From the NCBI RefSeq assembly GCF_008329945.1, contig NZ_CP035807.1:1364001-1428000 (forward strand): DNA of 64,000 bases, in the 5' to 3' direction. The first letter of the stretch is position 1; every line of letters begins with the position of its first letter. Position numbers and translations under genes: made by a program. Source of the stretch: Thiospirochaeta perfilievii (lineage in GTDB: Bacteria; Spirochaetota; Spirochaetia; DSM-2461). The notes below the pieces were generated by a model that saw only the letters and a list, made by a program, of their open reading frames with translations, made no database searches and was not told the DNA's origin. Shown here one piece after another: positions 36,034-44,417 of this stretch.

Positions 36034-36696
36034 TTATTTTTTTATATAGTAAATGATATTGTTCTTATTCCTAACCTCTATAATAGGGCTACTATGTTTA
36101 TATTTTAGTTCTAGATATTTGATAAAATTACTATCTTCTAAATCTACTTCAAAGGATAAATATACTCCCTTTGGCAGTAGTTTATAGGTGTAATAGGGGT
36201 CCTGGACAAGTTTTGACTGCTCTCCTCTAAAATCTAACTCTCTAATATAGATATTACCCCTATCAGACTTAGATAAAACTAGTTCTGGCAACTTAACCAC
36301 TCTTTTAACTATATCTGCCCTATTTTCAGAGAACCAGAGATCTTCACTTTTTATTACATCCAGTCCACTCCAGTTCTTATCTACTATTAGTTCTCCCGGA
36401 ACTTTATTAAAATACTTTTTACAATTTCTAATAAAAACTTCATGGGAATTAAATCCGTACTCAAAGGCTATATCTACAATATTTCCAGGGGATTTTTTAT
36501 ACTCTCTAATCCCCTCTGTTATCTTCCTCATTTTAATATAATCTAAAACGGTTATACCCACGGTACTATTAAAAATTCTATTTATATAGTTTTTAGAGTA
36601 ACCTAAGTAGTTTGATACATACTCAATAGACGTAAGGCTTTTTATTTCTCTCTCTATAACTTTTATTGTCTCATTTATTATTTCTAGCCGATCCAT
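36034..36696 (-). CDS. AraC-family regulator
   Basis: A 220-residue protein with the AraC DNA-binding domain at the N-terminus (SLTSIEYVSNYLGYSKNYINRIFNSTVGITVLDYIK and GNIVDIAFEYGFNSHEVFIRNCKKYFNKVP), followed by a ~110-residue domain ending IIEVRNKNNIIYYIKK, perhaps ligand binding. It follows the preceding gene by two bases and is the third gene of an MFS/unknown/AraC unit. It may control the MFS gene. Confidence 0.8.
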   Translation of the reverse strand: MDRLEIINETIKVIEREIKSLTSIEYVSNYLGYSKNYINRIFNSTVGITVLDYIKMRKITEGIREYKKSPGNIVDIAFEYGFNSHEVFIRNCKKYFNKVPGELIVDKNWSGLDVIKSEDLWFSENRADIVKRVVKLPELVLSKSDRGNIYIRELDFRGEQSKLVQDPYYTYKLLPKGVYLSFEVDLEDSNFIKYLELKYKHSSPIIEVRNKNNIIYYIKK

Positions 36697-36698
36697 TA

Positions 36699-37249
36699 TT
36701 ATCCCTTTATAGGGTAATAAACTGTAACTAACAACTTACTATACTCAATTATCTCATTAAGATCATATTCAATAATAAAGTAGTTTTCTAAATCCTTATT
36801 ATTATGGAGTTCATTTTCAAACTCTTTGGAGGTCATATACTCCTCCATGGTAAGGGTTATAGCCTTATATTTTTTTTTAGGAAATCTCATCCCAGTAAAA
36901 TTAGGAGGCATAACATTTAGATCTTTTACCATAAGACCTACTATGTTATATGATGGGGTATCCTCGTTTATATCCTCTCCAAACTTTATGATTTCATATT
37001 TTTTATCTTTATTTACTAAATTCCCAGACTCTTTTAAAAGTAAATGCATGTTCTGCTTTAGTAAGTTATGGGTAGGATATAACTCTTCCCAGTTTATCTC
37101 CCTATGAGCCTCGATACTGTGATCTTCACCACAATAGGGGCATATATTATCCCCTATATTCCCCCATGAACTATATTCAATATCTCCATCACCTTGACTT
37201 CTATTACCCTTAAAAACAAAATCTATAAATCCTATTATTTTAAACTCAT
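36699..37249 (-). pseudogene. Effector-binding-like protein, frameshifted near codon 4
   Basis: The visible frame from 37049 gives 116 residues without a domain start, but coding sequence extends upstream in the same frame (GFIDFVFKGNRSQGDGDIEYSSWGN, then CPYCGEDH, a possible metal knuckle) with no start codon. An ATG at 37249 overlaps the MFS stop (ATGA), but its frame hits TAA after four codons. One extra A in the A4 run (37238-37241) joins it: MSLKIIGFIDFVF. So the likely gene is about 183 codons, one base short. The C-terminal part resembles GyrI-like effector-binding folds, at low confidence. Confidence 0.6.
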
Positions 37250-38475
37250 CTAATAGGACATCTTAAAATTTCATATTTTGCCTCCTTATGACTACTATAA
37301 GACATTCTAGAATAGAATATTATTGATATTACACCAAATATGCTAAATAGTGCTATTGAGTATCTAATACCTATAAAGTCTGTAACTAAGCCTATAAATA
37401 ATCCTGCAACAGCACCAACAACGGAGTACATCATACTCATAACAGATCCAATTGTAGCACGATTTTTAGAGTCTATTTGACTCTGTATAAATGTTGAAGT
37501 TAAAGGGGACTCAAATGAGCTTAATGAAGCTAAAATAATAAACAGTATTACACCTAACATAACAGTACTGTTATTTATAAAGAGTGCAGAGATTAAAATA
37601 AGAACTCTGAGTATTGTGGTGAAAATTAGAGCTCTTTTAATGGATAGTACACTTTTACTTAACCATGGTAAAAATATAATAAAGATGGATGTAATAGCAG
37701 CAATAATACTTAGACTACTTTGCGGAACCCCATTTTCTGTTAAAAAGATATTCCATAGATCCCTTTGTACAAACATAACTGTTAAAATAGTAGAACCTAT
37801 TAAGTAGTTTAAAAAAGTTTTATTGCTCCTAATAAAATTAAATGAGGATTTAACAGGGGATATTATTTTTTTAAAATATGAGCTTTTATCACTATGTGGG
37901 ACAAAACCAAACTCCTTAATAAATAGTAATAAAATAGCAGAAAAGAGATACCCACCACCCCAAATATACCATAGAGGTTTAATTCCATACATCTTTACAA
38001 TAAGAGAGCCTATAAGAAATGCTACAACAGTGCCTAGCCCCATAAATGATGACATTTTTATATAGTACTCTTTTATTAAGTCCTCCCTTTTATGAAATTT
38101 TAGATTATCCACAATCAGAGCATCCTCCGCTCCACTTATAAATGTTATTCCTAACCCAATAAAGATATAGCTAATAAGTATTATAAAATAGTTGTTACTT
38201 AAACTAATAATTATGGGAGCGACTCCAGTTATTAAAAGCCCTATAAACACAGACTTTTTTCTTCCGTAGAGATCCGCAACAATACCTGTTGGAACTTCAA
38301 AAATAAAAAGTGATATCATCATTGCCGATGTAAATGAAGCTATTTGAGTAAAGGTAAAACCTAACTCTCTAAAGTATATATAGGTATAGGGCTGAATCAT
38401 AAGTGAAAATGTCCAGAATAGTAGATAGATATAAAAATTCCACAATAGCTTTAGTTCGTCATTTTTAAAAATCAT
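37246..38475 (-). CDS. Major facilitator superfamily transporter
   Basis: A 409-residue protein with about twelve spans. The MFS motif A-like loop is VADLYGRKKSVFIG after the second span, and SFESPLTSTFIQSQIDSKNRATIGSVMSM lies in the C-terminal half. It resembles small drug-efflux-type MFS proteins of Firmicutes and spirochaetes. AGGAGG lies upstream of the ATG. Its stop overlaps the next ATG by four bases. Substrate unknown. Confidence 0.85.
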   Translation of the reverse strand: MIFKNDELKLLWNFYIYLLFWTFSLMIQPYTYIYFRELGFTFTQIASFTSAMMISLFIFEVPTGIVADLYGRKKSVFIGLLITGVAPIIISLSNNYFIILISYIFIGLGITFISGAEDALIVDNLKFHKREDLIKEYYIKMSSFMGLGTVVAFLIGSLIVKMYGIKPLWYIWGGGYLFSAILLLFIKEFGFVPHSDKSSYFKKIISPVKSSFNFIRSNKTFLNYLIGSTILTVMFVQRDLWNIFLTENGVPQSSLSIIAAITSIFIIFLPWLSKSVLSIKRALIFTTILRVLILISALFINNSTVMLGVILFIILASLSSFESPLTSTFIQSQIDSKNRATIGSVMSMMYSVVGAVAGLFIGLVTDFIGIRYSIALFSIFGVISIIFYSRMSYSSHKEAKYEILRCPIR

Positions 38476-39038
38476 AATATAAACCTCCTAAGGTATATTA
38501 AGAATACCCTTATTCAGTTAGAGGCTCTTGACCTTTAAAACACTGGTTTGTAAGAAAAAGACCTATAATTGATGTTTTTAATCTTAACTATCAAACTTCA
38601 CATTGCCCTCTGCCCCATAATCTACTAAGAAAATAATTGACAAGAAAGGAAGTTACGCAGTATTTCTAAGCCAAATAACAAACTTATAGATATTTTTGTA
38701 GTCTAATTGAAAGATAACATAACAAATATAATATTATTTACATTACTGAATTATAAAATATCCATTTATAATTATTAAATTCTACACTAAAAATGTGGAT
38801 AGAATGCAACATTGGTTTCTTAAAAAAAATTAAGACAGTTATTATCTCAATATCAAATTTAAAACATTAAAAAGTATTTTACCAAGCAATAAATTTAGGA
38901 TAATGTAGAAGTGAAGCAAAAACGCAATATGACGTCATTGCTTGAGTTGAACAAAACCGCCTGACGGCGATGACTTTTTTACTTAACTTATAAATATTAA
39001 AGAGAACTTTAAGATAATTATTCTTAAGGAGCTTTAAT
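38476..39038. other. Non-coding gap left of the IS91-type element
   Basis: This AT-rich 563-base stretch has no credible gene. Near its right end (38931-38977) GTCAT and ATGAC arms enclose a small CGCC-TGAC-GGCG hairpin followed by TTTTTT. This could be a terminator or one end of the IS91-type element. The MFS promoter must lie at the left end. No integron integrase or attI was recognised here. Confidence 0.5.
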
Positions 39039-39878
39039 ATGCAAAATATAATAACACGTTTTCAGAGGGATTTAAATCTTCGGGGTTATAGTCCTAAAAC
39101 CTGCCAGGTGTATACTTCACAAATAGTACAATTTCTACAACATACGAATCTTTCGGAAAAAATTCCCAAAGCAGAAGAACTAAAAGATTACCTCTACCAC
39201 CTGGTATCCGAACATCATTTATCTAACTCAAGTTTAAAACAGACAAGTAGTGCTATAAAATATCTTTATACTCAAACACTAGGGCTATCTTGGGAATCTC
39301 TAAATATTCCTAATATCAAAGTAAAAAGAAAACTTCCTGTGTGGTATACGGCAAATGAAGTCCATTCTATTTTAGATAATGCCAAAAACCTTAAACATAA
39401 AACTATTTTAACATTAATCTATTCATCTGGGTTACGGCTTAGTGAATCTGTAAACATAAAAATAAGTGATGTGTATAGGAATCAAAAACGTCTACTTGTT
39501 AGGCAGGGGAAAGGAGGAAAAGATCGTTATACTATTCTATCAGATAGAGCTTTAAAACTCTTAGAACAATACTGGCTTGCCTACAAACCGACAACATATT
39601 TCTTTCAAGGCCGAGATGGTAAACCATATTCCCCGCGTTCATGTCAGCAAGCGTTTTATTTAGCAAAGGAAAGAGCAGGAGTTACAAGAGATGGAGGGAT
39701 TCATGGACTAAGACATTCTTTTGCAACCCATTATTTAGAAAATGGAGGTGGAATATTTCAACTTCAAAAATTTCTTGGCCATAAAAACCTTACAACAACT
39801 TTAGTATATGCCCATGTTTTAGAAGAAAAAAATGAGATTATTAGCCCTTTGGATTATTACTATGAAAACAGTAAATGA
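39039..39878 (+). CDS. Tyrosine recombinase (phage-integrase family) of the IS91-type element
   Basis: A 279-residue tyrosine recombinase. The SAM-like N-terminal domain (RGYSPKTCQVYTSQIVQFL) is followed by the catalytic core: Arg in YSSGLRLSESVNI, Lys in QGKGGKDR, HxxR in HGLRHSFATH, His in LGHKNLTTT and Tyr in LVYAHV. It lacks the extra helix between patches II and III that defines integron integrases, so it is not IntI. The next gene starts 17 bases before its stop. It precedes an IS91-type transposase and probably travels with it. Confidence 0.85.
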   Translation: MQNIITRFQRDLNLRGYSPKTCQVYTSQIVQFLQHTNLSEKIPKAEELKDYLYHLVSEHHLSNSSLKQTSSAIKYLYTQTLGLSWESLNIPNIKVKRKLPVWYTANEVHSILDNAKNLKHKTILTLIYSSGLRLSESVNIKISDVYRNQKRLLVRQGKGGKDRYTILSDRALKLLEQYWLAYKPTTYFFQGRDGKPYSPRSCQQAFYLAKERAGVTRDGGIHGLRHSFATHYLENGGGIFQLQKFLGHKNLTTTLVYAHVLEEKNEIISPLDYYYENSK

Positions 39879-41030
39879 TATCTTGCGTAAATATGGTAAT
39901 GATTATCGTAAAGAAAATCCATTTTTAACTATCCACGAAAAGAAAGTAATGAGAGCAATTGAAATATGTAGAACAGAGGAACTTGGGGGGCGAATAGAAA
40001 CTTGTGATAAATGTGGGCATACTAAGAAAGTCTTTCATTCCTGTAGAAATAGACATTGCCCCCAGTGTCAGTTTATGAAAAAGAGGCATGGATAACAAAA
40101 AAGAAGGAAGAAATATTTCCTTATCAATATTTTCATGTTGTTTTTACTCTCCCTTCAGAACTTGATGCAATCGTTCTGCGGAATAAAAAAACTATGTATA
40201 ATCTTCTTTTTAGTAGTGCTAAACAGGCTTTACTTAGCATGGCAGGAGAATCAAAATATCTAGGAGCAGATATTGGGTTTTTTAGTATTCTTCATACATG
40301 GGGACAAAAATTAAATCTTCATCCACATTTACATTGCGTTGTTCCTGGAGGCGGATATTCTAAAGAGAAAAGAAAGTGGATAAAGTGTAGTAAAAATTAT
40401 CTTATTCCGGTAGAACCTTTAAAGCAAAGGTTTAGATCAATATTCCTTAAAGAATTAAAAATATTATATAAAAATGATGAACTGTTCTTAGGAGGATGTT
40501 TGTATGCTGATAGAATAAAATTTCAGAAACTGATAGATCAACTATTTTCTAAAAACTGGGTTGTTTATCTAAAAGAATCATTTAATAATTCATCTACAGT
40601 AATAGAGTATCTGGCAAGGTATACCCACAGAATTGCAATTAGTAATTACCGTATTATTAATGTGGATAATGATAATGTCTCTTTTTTATATAAAGATTAC
40701 AAAGAAGGTAATAAGAAAAAGCTTTATATAATGAATGTTATGGATTTTATATCCTCCTTTATGCTTCATATCGTTCCTTCAAGATTTGTTAGGATTAGAT
40801 ATTATGGACTAATGTCAAACAGAAATAAAAAGTCTAATCTTCAGCTGTGCCGTGAATATTATGATGTAAAAATTAAACCAATGATCCCAAATGATACATG
40901 GGATAAAATACTTTTAGATGTAACAGGAATTGATATACATAAATGCCCTAATTGTAATGAAGGTCAGCTTGTTTTGACAAACTTTATCCCATCGATAAGG
41001 TATAGACCCCCACCAACAAAGACAGCATAA
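39862..41030 (+). pseudogene. tnpA: IS91-type transposase, two frames (frameshifted or recoded)
   Basis: The N-terminal part carries the zinc finger (CDKCGHTKKVFHSCRNRHCPQCQ) and the second part the HUH motif LNLHPHLHCVVPGGG, the YLARYTHR region and a C-terminal CPNC zinc pair. They are in different frames. The join is at ATGAAAAAGAGG (A5 at 40078-40082), where a -1 shift after AAG gives MKKEAWITKKKE, matching the family. This could be programmed -1 frameshifting at AAAAAG, a real one-base deletion, or an undercalled run. Start is ATG 39862. Confidence 0.8.
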
Positions 41031-41363
41031 GGACATTTTCTGGACATATATCTCACTTTATATCTATAACAATTGAGGTTTGTTTAAATAATTTTAAAAT
41101 TACCTTATAAACTGTATTAAATTATCAGCATGGAAAAAAATAAGTATTTTTGCTTTCTTTTTTATATATTTAAAGGATAATATTATAAAACAGTTAGGGA
41201 ATTTATTTTTTTAAGAAGTTTAGAGTTTTATTGAAACTCCATGAAGGATATTCGCTAAGTAGCAGTTCGGTTTCGTCCAACTTGAAGTCAATATTCCCTC
41301 ATGCTTCGGGAGAGATTGACTCCTAACCGTTATGTGCAATATTTACAAAGGAATAATTGAGTA
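41031..41363. other. Gap between IS91-type element and first cassette
   Basis: The stretch has no gene. Its right part holds the first attC-like site (41254-41335). The left part may contain the right terminus of the IS91-type element, but no defining hairpin was fixed. Confidence 0.5.
41254..41335 (+). repeat. attC-like site 1
   Basis: The right end reads AACCGTTATGT. An internal hairpin pairs GTCAATATTCCCTC with GGGAGAGATTGAC around an ATGCTTC loop. The left core is weak (GCTAAG). Confidence 0.5.
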
Positions 41364-41603
41364 ATGAAGAATAAAACTATTTTAAAAAAGAGCTTAATAG
41401 AGTCTCTTAAATTTATGCTAGTAGCTTTTCTTGCACAGGCAATATCAACATTATGGGATAATGACTTCAAATTTAGCTCTATCTTTAATTTGAATTGGCT
41501 TCAAGGTGAATTATTAGTCTCAGTCATTATTTTCCCTATTCTTTATATTATAGTTTTTATTGTTTTATTTATATATTTTAAACGTAAAGGTAAAGGTAAA
41601 TAA
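41364..41603 (+). CDS. Small membrane protein, cassette gene
   Basis: A 79-residue protein with two hydrophobic segments (residues ~14-28 and ~50-72) and a basic C-terminus KRKGKGK. No family was recognised. It starts about 30 bases after an attC-like right core and its stop is four bases before the next attC-like site, the compact spacing expected of an integron cassette. A candidate ribosome site AAGGAA lies upstream. Confidence 0.65.
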   Translation: MKNKTILKKSLIESLKFMLVAFLAQAISTLWDNDFKFSSIFNLNWLQGELLVSVIIFPILYIIVFIVLFIYFKRKGKGK

Positions 41604-41606
41604 AGC

Positions 41607-41771
41607 ACCTAACACAGCCTAAACGTTGCGCTTCGCTTAGCCTTCGGCCAATTTTTTGTGAGGTACACAGGGATGTATTTGAGGTAATATAAATTGAGTT
41701 AGATTATTCTGCAAATTTTTGAGTTATAGGTAACTTTCAAAAAGCTGCGTCTGGGCTCGGAAACGTTATAG
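41607..41771 (+). repeat. attC-like site 2 (long 165-base family)
   Basis: It starts ACCTAAC and ends AACGTTATAG. The inner arms AGCCTAAACGTTGCG and TGCGTCTGGGCT pair imperfectly. The first ~45 bases (CAGCCTAAACGTTGCGCTTC…) recur at 46177 and 49289. Confidence 0.75.
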
Positions 41772-41820
41772 GAAATTGTAATAATTTGACTTATAACCAA
41801 AATATAATTATCATATAATT

Positions 41821-42098
41821 ATGATTTCTTTTGAATGGGACAAAAATAAAGCAGAAATTAACTACAATAAGCATGGGGTGTCTTTTGAAGAAGCACAATC
41901 AGTTTTTTATGATGAAAATGCTAAAGAGTTTTTTACAATTCTCATTCTCAAGAAGAAGATCGATTCATTATGCTTGGATTTAGTAACCAAATTCGACTTT
42001 TAGTGGTATGCCATTGTATTAGGACGCGTGGTTCTAAGATTAGGATTATATCAGCTAGAAAAGCAACAAAAAATGAATCAAAACATTATAAGGGGTGA
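41821..42098 (+). pseudogene. brnT: BrnT toxin, frameshifted at a T6 run
   Basis: The first frame reads MISFEWDKNKAEINYNKHGVSFEEA, the classic BrnT ribonuclease start, then stops after 60 codons. From the T6 run at 41929-41934 a second frame continues YNSHSQEEDRFIMLGFSNQIRLLVVCHC and RIISARKATKNE, the normal BrnT core and C-terminus. One added T restores the gene. BrnT is a RelE-fold toxin that cleaves RNA. Its antitoxin BrnA follows after four bases. The lesion is at a homopolymer, so a base-call error cannot be excluded. Confidence 0.88.
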
Positions 42099-42102
42099 TG
42101 TT

Positions 42103-42318
42103 ATGAGAGATGAGTATGACTTTTCAACTATGAAATCTAGAAAGAATCCGTATGCAAAAAAACTTAAAAAACAAATAACAATTAGATTGGCAGTAGAGAC
42201 CATAGATTACTTCAAGGAGTTATCTCAGGATTCAGGACTTCCGTATCAAAATTTAATTGATTTATATCTTGAGGATTGTGCTAGAAATCATAAAAAATTG
42301 GAAGTTCAGTGGAGTTAG
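42103..42318 (+). CDS. brnA: BrnA antitoxin
   Basis: A 71-residue protein with the BrnA layout: an N-terminal toxin-binding stretch (DEYDFSTMKSRKNPYAKKL) and a C-terminal ribbon-helix-helix DNA-binding part (KKQITIRLAVETIDYFKELSQDSGLPYQNLIDLYL). ATG 42103 is preferred to upstream starts because AAGGGG precedes it by seven bases. It appears intact although its toxin gene is frameshifted. Confidence 0.88.
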   Translation: MRDEYDFSTMKSRKNPYAKKLKKQITIRLAVETIDYFKELSQDSGLPYQNLIDLYLEDCARNHKKLEVQWS

Positions 42319-42334
42319 AAATTATTTAAACTTC

Positions 42335-42350
42335 CTATAACAGACAATAT
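42335..42350 (+). repeat. Left half of an attC-like site, right half missing
   Basis: CTATAACAGACAATAT matches the start of other sites (43640, 46910) but runs straight into the sequence that begins the next cassette (CAATATTTTCCTATG…). A deletion probably removed the rest of this site. Confidence 0.6.
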
Positions 42351-42448
42351 TTTCCTATGTTTATTAGGCAATAAAATATTATTGGTAAAACCCAATAATT
42401 TTATTGACTTATCAAGTTAGAAAAAATAATATTAAATAGGTGGAATAA

Positions 42449-42634
42449 ATGTATAGTATAAAAGAATCCTCTATAAAGTTGATAATGCAGCTTCCTGACG
42501 ATTGTACGATAGAAGATATTCAGTATGAATTATATTCAAAAGCTAAAATAGAATTAGGTTTAAAGGATATCGAGACGGGAAATATCATTTCTGAAAATGA
42601 AATGGACTATGAAATTAATTCATGGCTTCAATAA
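42449..42634 (+). CDS. Antitoxin of ParE/RelE-type pair, copy 1
   Basis: A 61-residue acidic protein (KLIMQLPDDCTIEDIQYELYSKAKIELGLKD) resembling the short antitoxins that accompany RelE/ParE toxins, with the recurring pattern LP-x3-T-x-EDIxYELY. AGGTGGAATAA precedes the ATG. Its end overlaps the toxin start by 13 bases. A near-identical but damaged copy lies at 47102. Confidence 0.8.
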   Translation: MYSIKESSIKLIMQLPDDCTIEDIQYELYSKAKIELGLKDIETGNIISENEMDYEINSWLQ

Positions 42635-42912
42635 TTTGGACAACATTAGCAAAAAGTGATTTAAAAGAAATATTTAAGTATATTGCTAGAGATTCTCTTT
42701 ATTACGGAGAATCATTTGTAAAAAAGATACAATATGAAACAAAAAAATTGAAAGATTTTCCTAAAATGGGAAGAATAGTCCCAGAATTTAATGATGAAAA
42801 TCTTCGTGAAATCATATTTCAGAATTATAGAATAATTTATAAAATTAGAGATGAAGAGGTAGCAATCCTTACAATATTTCATCTTGCTAGAATTATTAAA
42901 TTTATAAAATAA
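42622..42912 (+). CDS. ParE/RelE-type toxin, copy 1 (intact)
   Basis: A 96-residue toxin of the RelE/ParE superfamily. The start SIIWTTLAKSDLKEIFKYIARDS is the usual first strand and helix pair, then KKLKDFPKMGRIVPEFNDENLREI and the core strand NYRIIYKIRDEEVAILTIFHLAR. It overlaps the antitoxin gene by 13 bases, so the pair is coupled. Whether it targets gyrase (ParE) or mRNA (RelE) cannot be told from this sequence. A copy with two stop codons lies at 47275. Confidence 0.88.
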   Translation: MASIIWTTLAKSDLKEIFKYIARDSLYYGESFVKKIQYETKKLKDFPKMGRIVPEFNDENLREIIFQNYRIIYKIRDEEVAILTIFHLARIIKFIK

Positions 42913-42934
42913 AATATTAAACGGAAAATACTGC

Positions 42935-42993
42935 CTATAACAGCGGGTATAGAAAATGGCTTCGCCACTTCCCATACCCGCAGAACGTTATAC
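42935..42993 (+). repeat. attC-like site, 59-base family, best example
   Basis: The outer arms CTATAAC and GTTATAC pair; the inner arms GCGGGTAT (42943-42950) and ATACCCGC (42974-42981) pair perfectly; the centre folds as TGGC-TTC-GCCA. A shifted base between inner and outer arms gives the asymmetry expected of attC. Confidence 0.82.
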
Positions 42994-43062
42994 AACATTT
43001 CTAACTATTCTATCTTTGCAAATCTAATGTTATTACTATATAATTACATTAAGAGGTGTGAG

Positions 43063-43311
43063 ATGCAGATATCAGTAATACCAATAGGTAACTCAAAAGG
43101 TATAAGAATCCCTAAAAATATACTTACTCAATTACACATAGAAGATTCTGTAGAACTTGAAGTTCATAACAAAGAGATATTAATAAAACCTATTCATAAG
43201 AATGTAAGAGAAGGTTGGACAACAGCATTTAAAAGCATGTCAGTAAATAATGAAGATGATTTATTAATTCCAGATAATATGGATTTAGAGGAATCTGAGT
43301 GGGAATGGTAA
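43063..43311 (+). CDS. mazE: MazE-like antitoxin
   Basis: An 82-residue AbrB-fold antitoxin: the swapped-hairpin DNA-binding part is IPIGNSKGIRIPKNILTQLHIEDSVELEV, and the acidic tail DLLIPDNMDLEESEWEW binds the toxin. ATG 43063 is chosen because GAGGTGTG lies just upstream; the longer frame to 43027 crosses the promoter. It overlaps mazF by seven bases. A second mazF without mazE lies at 49818. Confidence 0.9.
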   Translation: MQISVIPIGNSKGIRIPKNILTQLHIEDSVELEVHNKEILIKPIHKNVREGWTTAFKSMSVNNEDDLLIPDNMDLEESEWEW

Positions 43312-43628
43312 TAAATCAATATGATATTTTACTTGTAAACCTAGATCATACAGTAGGTCATGAAATTCAAAAAACACGTCCATGTGTTGTAATTTCACCG
43401 GATGAAATGAATCATTCTATAAAAACAGTCATAATTTCACCAATGACAACTAAATCTCATAATTACCCTACACGGATATCCATAACTTTTGAGAAAAAAG
43501 ATGGTTGGGTTGTTTTAGATCAAATTAGAACGATTGATAAAAAAAGAGTTATTAAAAAAATTGGAAAGTTAAAAAAGAGTGATATTGTAAGCATTAAAAG
43601 TGTTTTAAACGAGATGTTGATAGAATAA
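43305..43628 (+). CDS. mazF: MazF-family endoribonuclease toxin
   Basis: A toxin of about 107 residues with the family start INQYDILLVNLDHTVGHEIQKTRPCVVISPDEMN, the strand TVIISPMTTKSHNYPTRI, and GWVVLDQIRTIDKKRVIKKIGKL. The Arg of KTRPCVV and the Thr of SPMTT are the catalytic positions in MazF. It cuts mRNA at short sequences. The GTG at 43299 is also possible; ATG 43305 was chosen. It is intact and paired with mazE. Confidence 0.93.
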   Translation: MVINQYDILLVNLDHTVGHEIQKTRPCVVISPDEMNHSIKTVIISPMTTKSHNYPTRISITFEKKDGWVVLDQIRTIDKKRVIKKIGKLKKSDIVSIKSVLNEMLIE

Positions 43629-43639
43629 TTAGAAACGTC

Positions 43640-43759
43640 GTATAACAGACAATATACGTTCCGCTTCGCTTCAGCCTTCGGCATATTTAAATAGTCCTGT
43701 TTCTTGCAGAGCAAGAATCTAGTCCAATTGAAACATCGTACATCGTTGGAACGTTATCT
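43640..43759 (+). repeat. attC-like site after mazEF
   Basis: It starts GTATAACAGACAATATACG and ends TTGGAACGTTATCT. TTTCTTGCAGAGCAAGAA forms an internal hairpin. It shares its first ~25 bases with the sites at 44418 and 46910. Confidence 0.7.
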
Positions 43760-43821
43760 AAAATTTAAAAACGACGATACTGATAATTGACGTTACTAAC
43801 GCTAAGAGTTATTATTAAATT

Positions 43822-44103
43822 ATGATTAAAGATTTTACATCGAAAGAGACTGAAAAAATATGGAAAGGTGTAAAATCCCGTAAACTACCACAGGATATTT
43901 AAAATACTGCACGTAGAAAACTTAGAATGCTGAATAATGCCCAAGAACTTAACGACTTGAGAATACCACCAAATAATAGACTTGAAGCATTAAAAGGTAA
44001 TAGAAAAGGTTTGTACAGTATTAGAATAAATAATCAATGGAGAATTTGCTTCTCTTGGCATAATGGAGATTGTGCTGATGTCGAAATAGTAGATTATCAT
44101 TAG
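43822..44103 (+). pseudogene. higB: HigB toxin with nonsense codon 27
   Basis: Read through, the 94-codon gene is a complete HigB: IKDFTSKETEKIWKGVKSRKLPQDI, stop, NTARRKLRMLNNAQELNDLRIPP, GNRKGLYSIRINNQWRICFSW and DVEIVDYH. Codon 27 is TAA (43900-43902), where relatives have CAA (Gln), so one C to T change inactivates it. There is no frameshift and no nearby restart codon before the core. The HigA gene nine bases downstream is intact. It lies between two attC-like sites. Confidence 0.92.
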
Positions 44104-44112
44104 GAGATTTTT

Positions 44113-44412
44113 ATGAATGATAGATTGGATAATATTCATCCTGGAGAAATTCTACAAGAAGAGTTTCTTTTACCAATGGGAATTAGTGCATATAAGCTTT
44201 CGAAAGATTTACATATCCCACAAACAAGAATTTCTCAGATAGTTAAAGGTAATAGGCGTATTACAGCAGATACAGCACTAAGATTATCTGCATACTTTGG
44301 AACTTCTCCTCAGTTCTGGTTAGGGCTACAAGATGATTATGATCTTGAAGAACAAGAATTTATTTTGGAAGATGAGTTAAAAACTATACATAAAGAACAG
44401 CGTAGCTTTTAA
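44113..44412 (+). CDS. higA: HigA antitoxin
   Basis: A 99-residue HigA/VapI-type protein with HTH_3: HPGEILQEEFLLPMGISAYKLSKDLHIPQTRISQIVKGNRRITADTALRLSAYFGTSPQFWLGLQ. GGAG lies seven bases before the ATG. The toxin gene usually precedes the antitoxin in this family, as here, but the toxin carries a stop codon, so this antitoxin is now orphaned. Confidence 0.93.
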   Translation: MNDRLDNIHPGEILQEEFLLPMGISAYKLSKDLHIPQTRISQIVKGNRRITADTALRLSAYFGTSPQFWLGLQDDYDLEEQEFILEDELKTIHKEQRSF

Positions 44413-44417
44413 ACATC

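Larger units (their letters stand above)
39039..41030 (+). mobile_element. IS91-type insertion element with tyrosine recombinase
   Basis: Two overlapping genes, a tyrosine recombinase and an IS91-type HUH transposase, form one unit. A recombinase gene upstream of the transposase is known in several IS91-family members. The two coding regions are covered by these coordinates; the element's true ends (terIS and oriIS) could not be placed. No target duplication is expected for this rolling-circle family. Confidence 0.75.
42346..42993 (+). repeat. Duplicated cassette, copy 1 (partner at 46999-47646)
   Basis: The region from CAATATTTTCCTATG through the 59-base attC-like site is nearly identical to 46999-47646, including non-coding flanks, both genes and the site. 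It is a whole-cassette duplication separated by about 4 kb of other cassettes. Copy 1 has intact genes. Confidence 0.9.

Noticed and set aside
39039-39878. Tyrosine recombinase as the integron integrase IntI
   Set aside because: The patch II to patch III region (QGKGGKDR to HGLRHS) lacks the additional helix motif of IntI, and the gene overlaps an IS91-type transposase.
42712-42975. Minus-strand ORF opposite the ParE/RelE toxin
   Set aside because: It is antisense to a conserved toxin and covers the attC-like site; composition is typical of a shadow frame.
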